From contig NZ_CP047935.1 of NCBI RefSeq assembly GCF_014279995.1, positions 469,243 through 533,242 on the forward strand: 64,000 nucleotides of DNA, in the 5' to 3' direction. Below, in pieces: positions 49,772 to 61,054 of this stretch (positions are counted from its first letter, which is position 1; every line of letters begins with the position of its first letter). The translations under genes were made by a program, and so were the position numbers. The notes beneath the pieces are model-generated. The model was not told the origin of the DNA. It worked only from the letters and a program-made list of their open reading frames with translations, and did not search any database. The stretch comes from Synechococcus sp. BIOS-E4-1. GTDB taxonomy: Bacteria; Cyanobacteriota; Cyanobacteriia; PCC-6307; Cyanobiaceae.

Positions 49772-50140
49772 TCAGAACTGAAGGCCCGCTTCCCGGGCGG
49801 CGTCGGCAAGGGCTTTCACCCGGCCGTGATACAGGTTGCCGCCGCGATCGAAGACCACCTGTTGGATGCCCTTGGCAAGGGCGCGTTTGGCCACCAGTTC
49901 ACCGACGGCTACCGAAGCATTGCAGTCGTTGCCGTTGGCCTTGAGGCTAGTGCGCAGGTCCTTGTCAACGGTCGATGCTGAGCAGAGTGTGCTCTGGGCG
50001 TCATCGTCAATGACCTGCGCATAGATGTGGCTGTTAGAGCGGAACACAGCCAGGCGGGGTTTGCCGGCGGTGCCGCTGAGGTGACGACGCAGGCGTCGAT
50101 GACGCTTCTGGGTCTGTTGTTTACGGGAGAGGGTCGACAT
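49772..50140 (-). CDS. rplR: 50S ribosomal protein L18
   Basis: A 122-residue L18, a 5S rRNA-binding protein: [34 protein letters not shown] and the terminal [21 protein letters not shown]. Located between rplF and rpsE. Confidence 0.97.
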   Translation of the reverse strand: MSTLSRKQQTQKRHRRLRRHLSGTAGKPRLAVFRSNSHIYAQVIDDDAQSTLCSASTVDKDLRTSLKANGNDCNASVAVGELVAKRALAKGIQQVVFDRGGNLYHGRVKALADAAREAGLQF

Positions 50141-50173
50141 GGTGGGTAAAGAAGAACGGCGTCTATTAGTGGA

Positions 50174-50713
50174 TTACTTTTTGCCCGACTTGCCTGCCTT
50201 GCGGAGGATCCATTCGCCCTCGTACCGGATCCCTTTGCCCTTGTAGGGCTCGGGCGGACGGATGGAGCGAATTTTGGCGGCTTCATTACCGACCAATTCC
50301 TTGTCGATCCCGGACACCGTCACCTTGGTGTTGTTCTCAACTTTGAAGGTGATGCCGTCAGGAGCTGCAACCTCGACGGGGTGGCTGTAACCGGCGGAGA
50401 CGACCAGGGTGGTGCCTTTCACCTGAGCCCTGGAGCCAACTCCGATGATTTCCAGGCTTTTGCTGAAACCGCTTTCGACGCCAACAATCATGTTGTTGAC
50501 GAGAGCGCGGCACAGGCCATGGCGTTCACGGGAGGTGCGCTTGCTGCTGGTGGGGGACAACACGATGGTGTTCTCCACCTGATCGATGCTCACGCCCTCA
50601 GGCAGTGTGCGTTTGAGTTCTCCCTTCGGTCCCTTCACGGTGACAGCGAGGCCGTTGAGGCTCACGGTCACCTTCTCAGGAATGGGGATGGGGGCTTTAC
50701 CGATACGTGACAT
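50174..50713 (-). CDS. rplF: 50S ribosomal protein L6
   Basis: A 179-residue L6: [48 protein letters not shown] and the terminal [20 protein letters not shown]. It lies near the factor-binding site. Confidence 0.97.
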   Translation of the reverse strand: MSRIGKAPIPIPEKVTVSLNGLAVTVKGPKGELKRTLPEGVSIDQVENTIVLSPTSSKRTSRERHGLCRALVNNMIVGVESGFSKSLEIIGVGSRAQVKGTTLVVSAGYSHPVEVAAPDGITFKVENNTKVTVSGIDKELVGNEAAKIRSIRPPEPYKGKGIRYEGEWILRKAGKSGKK

Positions 50714-50728
50714 GGTTTTGGCTCCAGA

Positions 50729-51130
50729 TCAAAGGACGTAGCAGAGCACTTCACCGCCCACGCCCTGCTTTCGGGCATCGCGGTCGCTCATGACACCCTT
50801 GGAGGTGGAGATGATCGCCACCCCCAGTCCGCCGAGGACCTTGGGAAGGCCGCGGGTGTTCTTGTAGATGCGCAGACCAGGCTTGCTCACCCGCTGCATG
50901 GAGCGGATGGTGGGTTGGCGGTTCTTGCCGCTGTACTTCAGTTCAAGCACCAGGTTGGTGTGAACTCCCTCGCCTTCCTCGCTGATCTCGGCGATGAAGC
51001 CTTCCTGCTGCAGCACTTTGGCGATGCTGCGAGACATGCGGGAGGCAGGTACTTTCGTGCTCTGGTGACGTTTCTCACTCGCATTGCGAATGCGGGTGAG
51101 CATGTCGGAAATAGGGTCGTGATTGGCCAT
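50729..51130 (-). CDS. rpsH: 30S ribosomal protein S8
   Basis: A 133-residue S8 from ATG 51130 ([19 protein letters not shown]). The C-terminal half has [33 protein letters not shown] and [11 protein letters not shown]. In many bacteria S8 represses its own operon through its mRNA. No rpsN (S14) precedes it. Confidence 0.97.
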   Translation of the reverse strand: MANHDPISDMLTRIRNASEKRHQSTKVPASRMSRSIAKVLQQEGFIAEISEEGEGVHTNLVLELKYSGKNRQPTIRSMQRVSKPGLRIYKNTRGLPKVLGGLGVAIISTSKGVMSDRDARKQGVGGEVLCYVL

Positions 51131-51149
51131 AGTGGTTTCCGAGGAGGGC

Positions 51150-51689
51150 TCAGTTGCTGCGGAACGGCATTCCCATCTCGCGGAGGAGGGAGCGGCCCTC
51201 TTCATCCGAACGGGCAGTGGTCACGATGGTGATGTCCATGCCCCTGATGGCGTCGATCTTGTCGAAGGAGATCTCAGGGAAGATGATCTGCTCTCTCACC
51301 CCCAGGGTGTAATTGCCACGTCCGTCGAAGCTTTTGGGGCTGACGCCACGGAAGTCACGGATGCGGGGCAGTGCCAGGTTGATCAGTCGCTCGAGAAAGG
51401 CGTACATGCGATCACCGCGCAGAGTCACGGCACAGCCGATCGGCATGCCCTCGCGGATCTTGAAGCTCGCAATGGCTTTCTTGGCTCGGGTCACCACCAC
51501 TTTCTGGCCGGTGATCTGAGCAAGTTCGTTCACAGAGGCCTCAAGGGCCTTGGCATTAGCGGCAGCTTCGCCAAGTCCTCGATTCACGGTGACTTTGACC
51601 ACCTTGGGGACTTCATGGACGTTGGAGAGACTGAGATCTTTCAGCAATTTGGGCTGAATGGTCTCCCTGTAGCGCTGTTTCAGTGACAT
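51150..51689 (-). CDS. rplE: 50S ribosomal protein L5
   Basis: A 179-residue L5, contacting 5S rRNA and the P-site t[57 protein letters not shown] and [23 protein letters not shown]. Confidence 0.97.
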   Translation of the reverse strand: MSLKQRYRETIQPKLLKDLSLSNVHEVPKVVKVTVNRGLGEAAANAKALEASVNELAQITGQKVVVTRAKKAIASFKIREGMPIGCAVTLRGDRMYAFLERLINLALPRIRDFRGVSPKSFDGRGNYTLGVREQIIFPEISFDKIDAIRGMDITIVTTARSDEEGRSLLREMGMPFRSN

Positions 51690-51738
51690 GGCTGGGGAAT
51701 GGGACTTCTGGACTTGGTCAGAAGGCGGATCGGGGTGA

Positions 51739-52095
51739 TCAGTCGATCACCTCGCCGGTTTTCTTGAGGCGGCGCTTTTTGCTGCCGTCCTTCTCAGTGA
51801 TCAGCTCGACTCGGCTGGTCACCTTCTTGTCTGTGGAGTAGATCATCACGTTGGAGGCATGCAGTGAAGCCTCTTCAGTGACGATCCGACCGCTTTCACC
51901 CTCCTGGGTGGGTTTGACGTGGCGGGTGCGCATATTGATGCCCTCCACGATCACGCGGTTTTCATTGGGCAGGGTGCGCAAGACCTCTCCGGTCTTGCCC
52001 TTGTCCTTGCCGGTGATCACTTGAACGGTGTCGCCTTTGCGCAGACGCATCTTGATGCGCTTCGCTGCGGCGGATTTCGGTGTTGCGGTAGCCAT
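51739..52095 (-). CDS. rplX: 50S ribosomal protein L24
   Basis: A 118-residue L24: [28 protein letters not shown] (KOW motif), [24 protein letters not shown] and the terminal [17 protein letters not shown]. An assembly initiator of the 50S subunit. One base after rplN. Confidence 0.97.
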   Translation of the reverse strand: MATATPKSAAAKRIKMRLRKGDTVQVITGKDKGKTGEVLRTLPNENRVIVEGINMRTRHVKPTQEGESGRIVTEEASLHASNVMIYSTDKKVTSRVELITEKDGSKKRRLKKTGEVID

Positions 52096-52096
52096 C

Positions 52097-52462
52097 TCAG
52101 ATCACCTCCGGAGCGAGGGAGACGATTTTGGTGAAGTTCCGGTCGCGCAGTTCGCGGGCCACAGGTCCAAAGACACGAGTGCCCTTGGGGTTTTTGTCGT
52201 CGTTAATGATGACGGCTGCGTTGTCGTCAAACCGGATGGAGTTGCCGGTGTCACGACGAAGTGTGGCTTTGGTGCGGACCACCACGGCCTTGATCACATC
52301 GGACTTTTTCACGCCCATGTTGGGCATGGCGTCCTTGACGGTGGCCACGATCACGTCGCCGACATGGGCGTAGCGACGGTTGCTTCCCAGTACGCGGATG
52401 CACTGGATGCGCTTGGCGCCGCTGTTGTCAGCAACGGTGAGAAAGGATTCCTGCTGAATCAT
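52097..52462 (-). CDS. rplN: 50S ribosomal protein L14
   Basis: A 121-residue L14: [42 protein letters not shown] and [20 protein letters not shown]. Its ATG overlaps the rpsQ stop (ATGA). Confidence 0.97.
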   Translation of the reverse strand: MIQQESFLTVADNSGAKRIQCIRVLGSNRRYAHVGDVIVATVKDAMPNMGVKKSDVIKAVVVRTKATLRRDTGNSIRFDDNAAVIINDDKNPKGTRVFGPVARELRDRNFTKIVSLAPEVI

Positions 52463-52725
52463 TTGTTGACCTCCTCAGCCTTCGGGCTGTGGCTGAGCAC
52501 CTCTGCGATGGCCCAGCGCTTGTGACGGCTGAGCGGACGGGTCTCGGTGATGCGAACACGGTCACCAACGCGAACAGTGTTGTTCTCGTCGTGAGCTTTG
52601 TAGCGGGTGGTACGGCTGACCGTCTTCTGGTAGATGGGGTGGGGAAAGCGGTTTTCCACCGCAACCACCACCGTTTTGTCCATCTTGTCGCTGACGACGG
52701 TGCCGACCCTTTCCTTGAGTGCCAT
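52459..52725 (-). CDS. rpsQ: 30S ribosomal protein S17
   Basis: An 88-residue S17 from ATG 52725: [45 protein letters not shown]. The open frame extends far upstream over rpmC, but the start is set by the family and by position. Confidence 0.96.
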   Translation of the reverse strand: MALKERVGTVVSDKMDKTVVVAVENRFPHPIYQKTVSRTTRYKAHDENNTVRVGDRVRITETRPLSRHKRWAIAEVLSHSPKAEEVNK

Positions 52726-52742
52726 GGGTATGAAGCGAAGGA

Positions 52743-52952
52743 TCAGGAGGCGGTGGAGCTCAGGCGCTCCTTCTGCACCGTCAGCAGTTGGGCCAGCTTG
52801 GTGCGGCTCTGCTTGAAGCGGTGGGTGTTGGCCAGCTGCCTGGTGGCTTGCTGGAAGCGCAGATCGAACAGCTCTCGACGGAGACCGGCGATTTGCTCTG
52901 TGAGGTCTGCGTCGGAGAGCTGACGCAGTTCGGAGGCATTGGGACGGGCCAT
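52743..52952 (-). CDS. rpmC: 50S ribosomal protein L29
   Basis: A 69-residue two-helix protein at the polypeptide exit: [42 protein letters not shown]. It lies between rplP and rpsQ. Confidence 0.96.
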   Translation of the reverse strand: MARPNASELRQLSDADLTEQIAGLRRELFDLRFQQATRQLANTHRFKQSRTKLAQLLTVQKERLSSTAS

Positions 52953-52954
52953 GG

Positions 52955-53428
52955 TCAGGACTCGACGGTGGCGGCAGCAGCAGCCGGAGCTTGCGCACCG
53001 GATGTCTGCTCCTGTTCATCGAGAGTGATGAACTTGGTCTTCACAGGAAGCTTGTACTGCGCGAGGCGCATGGCTTCCTTGGCGATTTCGGGGGTGATTT
53101 CGTCACCACCCATCTCGAACAGGATCCTGCCCGGCTTGATCACCGCCACCCAGAATTCCGGGTTGCCCTTACCTGAACCCATTCGGGTTTCGGCAGCGCG
53201 CATGGTGACCGGCTTGTCAGGGAAAATCCTGATCCAGATTTTGCCGCCACGCTTGACGTAGCGGGTCATGGCACGACGACTGGCCTCGATCTGGCGGGAG
53301 GTGATCCAGCCACACTCCTGTGCCTGCAGAGCGAACTGGCCGAAGGCGATGGTGTTGCCACGAGTGGCAACACCGCGCATGCGGCCGCGTTGCTGCTTAC
53401 GGAATTTGACGCGTTTTGGACTCAGCAT
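52955..53428 (-). CDS. rplP: 50S ribosomal protein L16
   Basis: A 157-residue L16: [46 protein letters not shown] and [24 protein letters not shown]-terminal Ala-rich extension follows the core. Located between rpsC and rpmC. Confidence 0.97.
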   Translation of the reverse strand: MLSPKRVKFRKQQRGRMRGVATRGNTIAFGQFALQAQECGWITSRQIEASRRAMTRYVKRGGKIWIRIFPDKPVTMRAAETRMGSGKGNPEFWVAVIKPGRILFEMGGDEITPEIAKEAMRLAQYKLPVKTKFITLDEQEQTSGAQAPAAAAATVES

Positions 53429-53444
53429 GGTTCAGGCCTCCTGT

Positions 53445-54176
53445 TCAACCCTCGTTGGAGCGGTCTTCGAACTGTTGGGGCCTGCGACCGGCCCGACGCC
53501 GCGGGGTTGCCCCCACAGGCAGCTGTTGCTGGGCTTCATCACCCAGCACTTCGCCCTTAAACACCCAGACCTTGATGCCGAGTACCCCGTAGGTGGTACT
53601 GGCGACCTTGGTGGCGTAGTCGATGTCAGCGCGAAGGGTGTGCAGAGGCACCCGACCTTCTCGCGTCCACTCGGTGCGAGCGATCTCAGCACCATTGAGA
53701 CGGCCTGAAACCTGGATTTTCAGGCCCAGAACGCCAGCTCGCTGTGCCCGCTGCACGGCCATGCGAATCGTGCGACGGAACGCCACACGCTTCTCAAGTT
53801 GCTGAGCGATGTATTCGGCAAGCAGGAAAGCATCGGCGTCGACACGCTCGACTTCGACCACATTGATCCGAACCTGACGGTTCAGATCACCGACGGTTTT
53901 CTGGATGCCGGAGCGCAGCTCTTCGATGCCGCTGCCCTGGCGTCCAACCAACACGCCAGGACGTGCGGTTTTCAGCTCAACTTCCAGCTGATCGGCCTTG
54001 CGGGCGATCAGCACATCACTGATACCGGCTGAGCCGTATTTCTTGTGGATGAACTTGCGAATCCGATCGTCCTCCTGAAGGAGGCTCGGATAACTCTTGC
54101 TGGGTGCGTACCAGCGTGACCGGTGCTCCTGGGTGATCCCCAGGCGTAAGCCGGTTGGATGGATTTTGTGTCCCAT
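53445..54176 (-). CDS. rpsC: 30S ribosomal protein S3
   Basis: A 243-residue S3 from ATG 54176 ([20 protein letters not shown]). The KH RNA-binding region has [55 protein letters not shown] follows. It ends with a basic tail of ~30 residues. Located between rplV and rplP. Confidence 0.97.
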   Translation of the reverse strand: MGHKIHPTGLRLGITQEHRSRWYAPSKSYPSLLQEDDRIRKFIHKKYGSAGISDVLIARKADQLEVELKTARPGVLVGRQGSGIEELRSGIQKTVGDLNRQVRINVVEVERVDADAFLLAEYIAQQLEKRVAFRRTIRMAVQRAQRAGVLGLKIQVSGRLNGAEIARTEWTREGRVPLHTLRADIDYATKVASTTYGVLGIKVWVFKGEVLGDEAQQQLPVGATPRRRAGRRPQQFEDRSNEG

Positions 54177-54195
54177 CAGTTGGGGTGCTCGGGGG

Positions 54196-54561
54196 TCAGG
54201 AGTCGGTCTGGGCTGCCACAGCAATGCTGATATGGCAGGTCTGCTTTTTGATCGCGAAAGCGCGACCTTGAGCGCGGGGTCGGTAGCGCTTCATGGAGGG
54301 ACCCATGTCTGCGCTGGCCTGGGAGATCACCAGGGTTGAAGGGTCAAGTCCGAGGTTGTGCTCGGCATTGGCCACTGCAGAACGCAGAACCTTGGTGATG
54401 GGACCCGTGGAGCGGTACGGCATGAACTCGAGCATGATCAGCGCATCGCGATAACTGCGACCGCGGATCTGATCGAGCACCCGCCGGACCTTGGACACGG
54501 AGCCGCGGATGAAGCGACCGTGGGCTTGGGCGGTAGTTGCCGTTGGGGATGACGTTGTCAT
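54196..54561 (-). CDS. rplV: 50S ribosomal protein L22
   Basis: A 121-residue L22: [43 protein letters not shown] and the exit-tunnel hairpin [22 protein letters not shown]. Confidence 0.97.
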   Translation of the reverse strand: MTTSSPTATTAQAHGRFIRGSVSKVRRVLDQIRGRSYRDALIMLEFMPYRSTGPITKVLRSAVANAEHNLGLDPSTLVISQASADMGPSMKRYRPRAQGRAFAIKKQTCHISIAVAAQTDS

Positions 54562-54565
54562 GGTC

Positions 54566-54841
54566 TCAGCGGCCTCCTTTCTTGTCTTTGATGTGGCCTT
54601 TGAAGGTGCGGGTGGGGGCGAATTCGCCGAGCTTGTGGCCCACCATCTGTTCGGTCACGAAGACCGGCACGTGGGTGCGGCCGTTGTGAACCGCGATTGT
54701 GTGGCCGATCATCATCGGCAGGATCGTGGAAGCCCTCGACCACGTTTTGATCACCGACTTGTCATCGGCGGCGTTTTGCTTTTCAACCTTGCGAAGCAGG
54801 CTGTCGGCAATGAAGGGGCCTTTTTTAAGTGAACGTCCCAT
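54566..54841 (-). CDS. rpsS: 30S ribosomal protein S19
   Basis: A 91-residue S19: [53 protein letters not shown] and [20 protein letters not shown]. It sits in the 30S head. Confidence 0.97.
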   Translation of the reverse strand: MGRSLKKGPFIADSLLRKVEKQNAADDKSVIKTWSRASTILPMMIGHTIAVHNGRTHVPVFVTEQMVGHKLGEFAPTRTFKGHIKDKKGGR

Positions 54842-54876
54842 GGCGGATTAAGCGAACGACAGAATGGTGGGCAGCA

Positions 54877-55740
54877 TCATGAGTCGCGTCCGCCACGGCT
54901 CCGCTTGGACGTCTTGCGACGTTTGCGGAGGACGAACTTGTTACTCGGCTTGTTGCGCTTGCGGGTCTTGAGCCCCAGCGCAGGCTTGCCCCACGGGGTT
55001 ACGGGACCGGAGCGGCCGATCGGAGCTCGGCCCTCACCACCACCATGGGGGTGGTCGCAGGGGTTCATCACACTGCCTCGCACCTGAGGTCGGCGTCCGA
55101 GCCAGCGCCGGCGCCCTGCCTTGCCCAGGCTGGTGTTACGGATCTCCGAGTTGCCGACTTCGCCGATGGTGGCGTAGCACTCACGGCGCACCAGGCGAAC
55201 CTCAGTGGATGGCAGCTTCAGAGCGACGTAATCGCCCTCCTTGGCCATCACCTGAGCGCTGGCTCCGGCAGTTCGGACCATTTGTCCACCGCGCCCGGCG
55301 TAAAGCTCGACACAGTGAACGCTGGAACCGAGCGGAATGTCAGAGAGCGGCATGGCGTTGCCGATCTCGATGGGAGATTCAGGCCCTGACACTACGGTCT
55401 GACCGATGCTGACCCCGGCTGGCGCGAGGATGTATCGCTTCTCACCATCGGTGTAGAAGAGAAGAGCGAGCCGCGCATTGCGGTGCGGGTCGTAGTGAAT
55501 GGCGGCCACCTTGGCGGGGACGCCATGCTTGTTGCGTCGGAAATCGACGATGCGGTATTGCCGCTTGTGGCCACCGCCACGATGGCGACAGGTGATCACA
55601 CCGCGGTTGTTGCGTCCCTTGCGGCGGTGCTTGGACACCACAAGCGAACGCTCCGGCTTGCGGCCGGTGACTTCACTGAAGTCGGTGACGACCCGGGTGC
55701 GGGTACCGGGTGTGTAGGGGCGGAAGGTACGGATTGCCAT
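54877..55740 (-). CDS. rplB: 50S ribosomal protein L2
   Basis: A 287-residue L2, near the peptidyl transferase centre: [64 protein letters not shown] (with the conserved His in HPHGGGEG) and [20 protein letters not shown]. Confidence 0.97.
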   Translation of the reverse strand: MAIRTFRPYTPGTRTRVVTDFSEVTGRKPERSLVVSKHRRKGRNNRGVITCRHRGGGHKRQYRIVDFRRNKHGVPAKVAAIHYDPHRNARLALLFYTDGEKRYILAPAGVSIGQTVVSGPESPIEIGNAMPLSDIPLGSSVHCVELYAGRGGQMVRTAGASAQVMAKEGDYVALKLPSTEVRLVRRECYATIGEVGNSEIRNTSLGKAGRRRWLGRRPQVRGSVMNPCDHPHGGGEGRAPIGRSGPVTPWGKPALGLKTRKRNKPSNKFVLRKRRKTSKRSRGGRDS

Positions 55741-55755
55741 GACGTTTCAGACCCC

Positions 55756-56058
55756 TCAGGACTCAGGGAAGAGTTGGATGGAGTTGCCCTCAGCGAGGCG
55801 CACCACAGCCTTCTTCACCTGCGAGCGCTTGCCGGCAAATTTGCCGACCCGACGACTGCGGCGGGGAGGGTTCATGGTGCTCACGCCGGTGACCTTGACA
55901 TCAAACAGCTGCTCAACAGCGGCTTTGATGTCGGGCTTGGCAGCTCTGTGATCCACCTCGAAGGTGTACTGGTTGAATTCCAGCGCTCGGGTGGCTTTTT
56001 CAGTGATCAGGGGCCTGCGGATCACGTCCGCCAGGCGTCCTGTGAAGCGCTCAGTCAT
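55756..56058 (-). CDS. rplW: 50S ribosomal protein L23
   Basis: A 100-residue L23, docking site for trigger factor and [49 protein letters not shown]. Its start overlaps the rplD end by eight bases. Confidence 0.96.
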   Translation of the reverse strand: MTERFTGRLADVIRRPLITEKATRALEFNQYTFEVDHRAAKPDIKAAVEQLFDVKVTGVSTMNPPRRSRRVGKFAGKRSQVKKAVVRLAEGNSIQLFPES

Positions 56059-56686
56059 CTCCGTAGACCTCCTGGATGGTTGCGACTGCCTCTTCGCCCA
56101 AGACCAGTGAATTGGCGTTGAGCAGATCGAAGACGTTGAGCTGGTCAGCCGTGATCAGCTTCACCTTCTCGAGGTTGCGAACGGAACGCCGCACAACCTC
56201 ACTGGGGGCGCTGAGCACGATCAACACCTTGGCGTCGGCAGCAACTCCGAGGCGCCCGAGTGCGTCAACGACTTCACGAGTTTTTGGCGCTTCGAGGGCT
56301 GCTCCGAAGTCCTTCACCACAATCACGTCGTCGATGCGGGCCATCAGCGCGGTGCGCAGGGCCAGACGACGCTCCTTGCGATTCATCGCAAGGTTGTAGG
56401 TGCGGGGCTTTGGACCAAACACGATGCCGCCGCCTGGACGCAGAGGCGTACGGATCGACCCCTGACGGGCGCGACCGGTCCCTTTCTGTTTGTAAGGCTT
56501 GCGACCTCCACCACGTACTTCCGCACGGGTGAGGGTGCTGGCGGTTCCCTGACGGCTGTGGGCCTGCTGGCGCAGCACTGCTCGGTGCATCAGGTCGACG
56601 GCGGTGGTTTCCTTGGCCACCTTCAGGTCCAGGGAGGCTTTGCCGGCTTCCTTGCCCTGCCAGTCACGAACGACACAATTGGCCAT
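56051..56686 (-). CDS. rplD: 50S ribosomal protein L4
   Basis: A 211-residue L4: [61 protein letters not shown] and [13 protein letters not shown] 56686 overlaps the rplC stop by one base (TGATG). In several bacteria L4 represses the S10 operon. Confidence 0.97.
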   Translation of the reverse strand: MANCVVRDWQGKEAGKASLDLKVAKETTAVDLMHRAVLRQQAHSRQGTASTLTRAEVRGGGRKPYKQKGTGRARQGSIRTPLRPGGGIVFGPKPRTYNLAMNRKERRLALRTALMARIDDVIVVKDFGAALEAPKTREVVDALGRLGVAADAKVLIVLSAPSEVVRRSVRNLEKVKLITADQLNVFDLLNANSLVLGEEAVATIQEVYGDD

Positions 56687-57342
56687 CACTTACCTCCTTT
56701 GGCGGGCTTGGAACCCACGCGATTGGCGGGCCGGATGTTCAAAAGCGATCCAGGCTTGCCAGGAACAGAGCCCTTGACCACAAGCAGGTTCCGCTCACTG
56801 TCCACCTTGAGAATGGTGAGAGCCCGCGTGGTGATTTTCTTGCCGCCGTAGCGACCAGCCATCCGCTTGCCGGGATAGATCCGACCAGGTGTGGTGCCGG
56901 CACCGGTTGAACCGGGCTCACGATGGTTCTTCGAGCCGTGGGTCATCGGACCTCGGCTGAAGCCATGACGCTTCTGATAACCGGCGAAGCCACGACCCAT
57001 GGTGTCGCCGCTGACGTCGACCTTCTGGCCTGCTTCAAAATCACCCACGGTGATGGCTCCACCCAGCTCGAGACCCTTGAGGTCGTCGACGCGATATTCA
57101 CGCAGGTGGCGGAGGATCCCTTTGCCGGATTTAGCGAGGTGACCCTTGGCGGGCTTGTTGATCAGCTTTTCGCGTGTTTCGCCAAAGCCGATCTGTACGG
57201 CTTCATAGCCGTCAGTTTCAGTGGTCTTGAGTTGGGTGATCCGGCAAGGCCCCGCCTCGATCAAGGTGACCGGGACGGCTTTGCCTTGCTCGTCGAAGAA
57301 CTGGGACATACCCAGTTTCTTCCCAAGGATGCCGATGGACAT
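56686..57342 (-). CDS. rplC: 50S ribosomal protein L3
   Basis: A 218-residue L3 from ATG 57342 ([20 protein letters not shown]), the first gene of the long ribosomal cluster. [46 protein letters not shown] is the conserved loop region. A GGAGG-like site precedes it on the minus strand (CCTCC just after 57343). Confidence 0.97.
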   Translation of the reverse strand: MSIGILGKKLGMSQFFDEQGKAVPVTLIEAGPCRITQLKTTETDGYEAVQIGFGETREKLINKPAKGHLAKSGKGILRHLREYRVDDLKGLELGGAITVGDFEAGQKVDVSGDTMGRGFAGYQKRHGFSRGPMTHGSKNHREPGSTGAGTTPGRIYPGKRMAGRYGGKKITTRALTILKVDSERNLLVVKGSVPGKPGSLLNIRPANRVGSKPAKGGK

Positions 57343-57737
57343 GGGAGGTAATAACGCCAGCGTGGACAACCTCAGCTGTTGCAACTTGACGCTGCTTGAG
57401 CCGTGGCCTGAAGGGCGCTGATTGAGATGACGCAGTCATGGCCGAAAGCATCAACGGAAACCGCTGGGGCAATTCGGATTGGGGCTAGCGAGCGAATCAG
57501 CTGGCTGGGACTTGATCGACCGGGGGGTCGGTAGTTTCCCGGCAATGCAACGAATGAAATCGCAGAATTGCACTGGCCTGAAGATCCGGCGCACACGCCG
57601 GACCTGCTCTTGGAACTGGAGGCCCGGCTAGCGGACGGGCACAGATCGGCAGAGCAAACGAAAACCCTACACCACTGCCTTCCGGCTTCCATTCATCCCT
57701 GATCAGCTGCCAGACTCGGTTCATCTGGACTGATTTC
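57343..57737 (-). promoter_or_regulatory. Upstream region of the ribosomal protein cluster, shared with ndhN
   Basis: About 395 gene-free bases between divergent rplC and ndhN. TCCGGCG-CACA-CGCCGGA at 57585-57602 is a perfect 7-base hairpin without a T-run on either side. No other supported element is seen. It must hold the main promoter of the 25-plus-gene minus-strand cluster and the ndhN promoter. Confidence 0.45.
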
Positions 57738-58199
57738 ATGCCGTTGCTGCTTTCAGGTCGGGGTTTCCGCCGTGAACTGGAATCTGCCGGTGTCATGGCA
57801 GTCCATGCTCCGCTTGAAGGCGGCGCAGAGACTCGCCTGCTGAGGCGTCTGCGTGCTGCCGGTTACCGCACCCATATCACCTCGGCACGAGGTCTCGGAG
57901 ATCCTGAGGTGTTCCTCTTTCAGAAACATGGCGTGCGCCCTCCACATCTCGGACATCAAAGTGTCGGACGTGGCGCAGCAGTTGGTGAGGTGCAGGAGGT
58001 CATGCCCCAGCTCGGAGAGATGTTGCTGGGTAATAAACCTGTTGTTCTCTGGTTGATCGAGGGGCAGGTGTTGTCTCGATCTGAGTTGCTTTCCCTGTGT
58101 GATCTTTGTCGGCGTGAGCCGCGTTTGAAGCTGGTTGTGGAAATGGGTGGTGCCCGCAGCCTCCGCTGGCAGCCGATGACACGGCTGCTGGGAGCCTGA
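57738..58199 (+). CDS. ndhN: NAD(P)H-quinone oxidoreductase subunit N
   Basis: A 153-residue subunit of the cyanobacterial NDH-1 complex, used in respiration and cyclic electron flow. It begins [33 protein letters not shown] and has [20 protein letters not shown] and the [20 protein letters not shown] block. NdhN belongs to the oxygenic-phototroph-specific part. It is 32 bases upstream of ldpA. Confidence 0.93.
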   Translation: MPLLLSGRGFRRELESAGVMAVHAPLEGGAETRLLRRLRAAGYRTHITSARGLGDPEVFLFQKHGVRPPHLGHQSVGRGAAVGEVQEVMPQLGEMLLGNKPVVLWLIEGQVLSRSELLSLCDLCRREPRLKLVVEMGGARSLRWQPMTRLLGA

Positions 58200-58231
58200 A
58201 CGCCTGTCTTCTGCCGGTCACCGGACCATTG

Positions 58232-59245
58232 ATGGCCGGTGACGATGCCCTTGGCGAGGGGCGTTGGGTCAAGTTGATCTGTGGGGCCAGCAATCAGGAC
58301 CTGGCTGCGGTGGCTGATCTCTGCGCGCTTTATGCGGTTGCGGGTGTTCAGTGTGTTGATGTGGCAGCCGATGCGGCTGTTGTGAATGCTGCTCGAACGG
58401 GTCTCAGCTGGGCCCGTGAACGCACCGGTCATGCTCCCTGGTTGATGGTCAGCGTCAGCGATGGTCGCGATGCCCATTTCCGCAAGGCTGTCTTTGACCC
58501 TTCCCGCTGCCCGCCGGATTGTCCCCGGCCCTGCGAGCGAGTTTGTCCGGCTGATGCCATTCACGCCGGTCCGGGTGTCGACCCAAGCCGTTGTTATGGC
58601 TGTGGGCGCTGTTTGCCGGCTTGTCCGCTTGGACTGATTGAAACCTCCGATCATCGGGTGGGGCTCGATAATCTCGCCCCTCTGCTCGCAGAGCTGCAAC
58701 CCGATGCGCTTGAGGTGCACACCGCGCCGGATCGTTTCGAGGAATTTGAACGCACGCTTGATCAGGTTGTTGCGTCCTCAGTTTCGCTGCGCAGGCTTGC
58801 GGTGAGCTGCGGACTGGAGGGGCATGGACTGCGCGCAGCGGATCTGGTTACGGAGCTCTGGGGGCGCCACGAGGCTTTGCGAAAGCGCGGGTTTCGTCCT
58901 CTCTGGCAGCTGGATGGACGTCCGATGAGTGGCGATGTCGGTGCAGGCACGGCCCGCGCGGCTCTGCGTCTCTGGCAGCAGGTCCGGACCAGCGCACCTC
59001 CCGGGCCGTTGCAGCTGGCGGGAGGCACCAACGGCGCGACAATTGGTTTGCTGGAGGGCCTGGGGCTGCCGCGTTCCAGTGGTCCTGCCGGCGTCGCCTT
59101 CGGTGGCATGGCCCGTTCGATTGTGCAACCGCTTCTGCAGGAGGCGGAATGCCGCCGGACCACATTGCGTGACTGGCCTTTTGGCTGGGAGCAGGCTCTG
59201 GCGCTGGCCCGTGATCTTGTAACCCCCTGGCTTTCACGCCCCTGA
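58232..59245 (+). CDS. ldpA: Light-dependent period protein LdpA (Fe-S)
   Basis: A 337-residue iron-sulfur protein. Its two ferredoxin-like cluster motifs are CPPDCPRPCERVCPADAI and CYGCGRCLPACPLGLIE. In Synechococcus elongatus LdpA links redox state to circadian period and associates with clock components; the same role here is by family. The C-terminal half has GHGLRAADLVTELWGRHEALRKRGFRPLWQLDGRPMSGD. ATG 58232 is the first in-frame ATG after ndhN. Confidence 0.9.
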   Translation: MAGDDALGEGRWVKLICGASNQDLAAVADLCALYAVAGVQCVDVAADAAVVNAARTGLSWARERTGHAPWLMVSVSDGRDAHFRKAVFDPSRCPPDCPRPCERVCPADAIHAGPGVDPSRCYGCGRCLPACPLGLIETSDHRVGLDNLAPLLAELQPDALEVHTAPDRFEEFERTLDQVVASSVSLRRLAVSCGLEGHGLRAADLVTELWGRHEALRKRGFRPLWQLDGRPMSGDVGAGTARAALRLWQQVRTSAPPGPLQLAGGTNGATIGLLEGLGLPRSSGPAGVAFGGMARSIVQPLLQEAECRRTTLRDWPFGWEQALALARDLVTPWLSRP

Positions 59246-59314
59246 CTGTCCCGATTGGGGACACAGTCCTGCTAGAAGGCGTTCAGCTCCTGATGAGCAC
59301 TGGGAGCCTGGGCC

Positions 59315-60949
59315 ATGGGTACTGAGCGCATCACCGATGATCTGCAGCGGCTGCTCGCGCTGTTGCCAACTGCAGTTCAGGAAGCTCTTGCGCCTGCTGA
59401 CCGTCGTGATCAGCTGCTTGAGGTCGTGCTCGATCTCGGTCGGATTCCTGAGGCGCGTTATCCAGGTCGCTCGGTAGAACTCGGCGAGAGCTGCCTCGAG
59501 CGCCAGGATCTTGTTGAGATGGTGGGCAGGATTGGCCAATTCGGCGCCGACAATCGTGCCGGCATCGAGCGAACCCTGCATCGCATCAGTGCCGTCCGTA
59601 ATCGGAGAGGTGATGTGGTGGGCCTCACCTGTCGTGTGGGACGTGCCGTTTTCGGAACAGTCGCCATCGTTCGTGATCTGCTCGACAGCGGTGAGTCACT
59701 CCTGCTGATGGGACGCCCCGGTGTGGGCAAGACCACAGCCCTAAGGGAAATTGCCCGTGTTCTGGCAGATGATCTGCACAAACGGGTCGTTGTGATCGAC
59801 ACCAGCAATGAAATTGCCGGTGACGGAGACATTCCACATCCAGCGATTGGTCGTGCCAGGCGTATGCAGGTGTCCAAGCCTGAACTCCAGCATCAGGTGA
59901 TGATCGAGGCGGTCGAAAATCACATGCCTGAGGTCATCGTGATTGATGAGATCGGCACAGAGCTGGAAGCTCAGGCGGCACGAACAATCGCAGAGCGGGG
60001 CGTGATGCTCGTGGCCACCGCCCACGGCAATGCTCTTGCCAATCTGATCAAGAATCCAACGCTCTGCGATCTGGTGGGCGGGATTGAGTCCGTCACCCTG
60101 GGTGACGATGAGGCTCGACGTCGCCGAACCCAGAAAACGGTTCTGGAGCGTGCCGCTGAACCCACATTCCCGCTCGCTGTGGAGATGCACAGCCGTCATC
60201 GCTGGGCCGTTCACGATGATGTTGGGCGCACGGTGGATCTGTTGCTGCGTGGACAAAGTCCCAGGCCTCAGGAGCGTGAGCTGATGGCGGATGGAGGTGT
60301 CAGGCTGGTCGATCCCGAACCATCAGTGCCGCAGCCTCCTCAGCGTCGGCCTGCCCTGGCCGTTGTTCCATTGCCCGACCCCAGGCGTTCCGGTCCCAGC
60401 AACCGTGGTTCCGAAAAGTCCCCCGCTGATGTGGCCTTGCGCGAGGTGAAGCTGCAGGTGCTCTGTTGTGGACTCAGTCGGCAGCGACTTGAAGAGGCTG
60501 TCCGCTGCCATGGCTGGCCCGTCAGTGCCGTTGACGATCTGGCGTGTGCTGATGTGCTGCTGAGCGTGCGTCAAGGGTTGGGACGCCAGCCCGAGCTGCG
60601 CCGACAGGCAAGGGAGGCCGGGGTGCCGATTCTTGTGATCAAGTCGGACTCTCTGGCCCAGGTTGAGCGAGCTCTTGAGCGCCTGCTCAACCGCCAGACC
60701 CTGCCGAGGAAGGATCACGAGCCTGAGGCGTCATCAGACGAGCCTGACCGAGATGACGCCTTGGCTGCTCTTGAGGAATGTCGTCTTGCGGTGGAGCAGA
60801 TTGTGATGCCGCAGGGTCGTCCGGTTGAACTCCTGCCCCGTAATGAGAACGTCCTCCAGATGCAGGCGGATCTTGTGGCGCGTTACAGCCTCAAGAGCGA
60901 TGTCTATGGATCCAGTGACCAACGCCGGCTCAGGGTTTTCCCCCCATGA
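59315..60949 (+). CDS. Ycf45-type AAA ATPase with degenerate R3H domain
   Basis: A 544-residue cytoplasmic ATPase of the Ycf45 / SpoIIIAA-like family found in cyanobacteria and plastids, function unsettled. Walker A is GRPGVGKTT (133-141), Walker B is VIVIDEIG (207-214) and ATAHGNALANLIKNPTL follows. The C-terminal ~60 residues align with an R3H nucleic-acid-binding domain (GSSDQRRLRVFP end), but the signature Arg and His appear to be replaced (LQMQADL). A linker of ~130 residues separates the two domains. Confidence 0.85.
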   Translation: MGTERITDDLQRLLALLPTAVQEALAPADRRDQLLEVVLDLGRIPEARYPGRSVELGESCLERQDLVEMVGRIGQFGADNRAGIERTLHRISAVRNRRGDVVGLTCRVGRAVFGTVAIVRDLLDSGESLLLMGRPGVGKTTALREIARVLADDLHKRVVVIDTSNEIAGDGDIPHPAIGRARRMQVSKPELQHQVMIEAVENHMPEVIVIDEIGTELEAQAARTIAERGVMLVATAHGNALANLIKNPTLCDLVGGIESVTLGDDEARRRRTQKTVLERAAEPTFPLAVEMHSRHRWAVHDDVGRTVDLLLRGQSPRPQERELMADGGVRLVDPEPSVPQPPQRRPALAVVPLPDPRRSGPSNRGSEKSPADVALREVKLQVLCCGLSRQRLEEAVRCHGWPVSAVDDLACADVLLSVRQGLGRQPELRRQAREAGVPILVIKSDSLAQVERALERLLNRQTLPRKDHEPEASSDEPDRDDALAALEECRLAVEQIVMPQGRPVELLPRNENVLQMQADLVARYSLKSDVYGSSDQRRLRVFPP

Positions 60950-61054
60950 TCAACGATCTAGTGGCCCCAATGCATTGACGAAGGTCACTCCATTGTGAGT
61001 AACTATTTAAACCCCAGAGTTGACCTCCGTAGGGAGTCTCATAACTGGAGTCAA

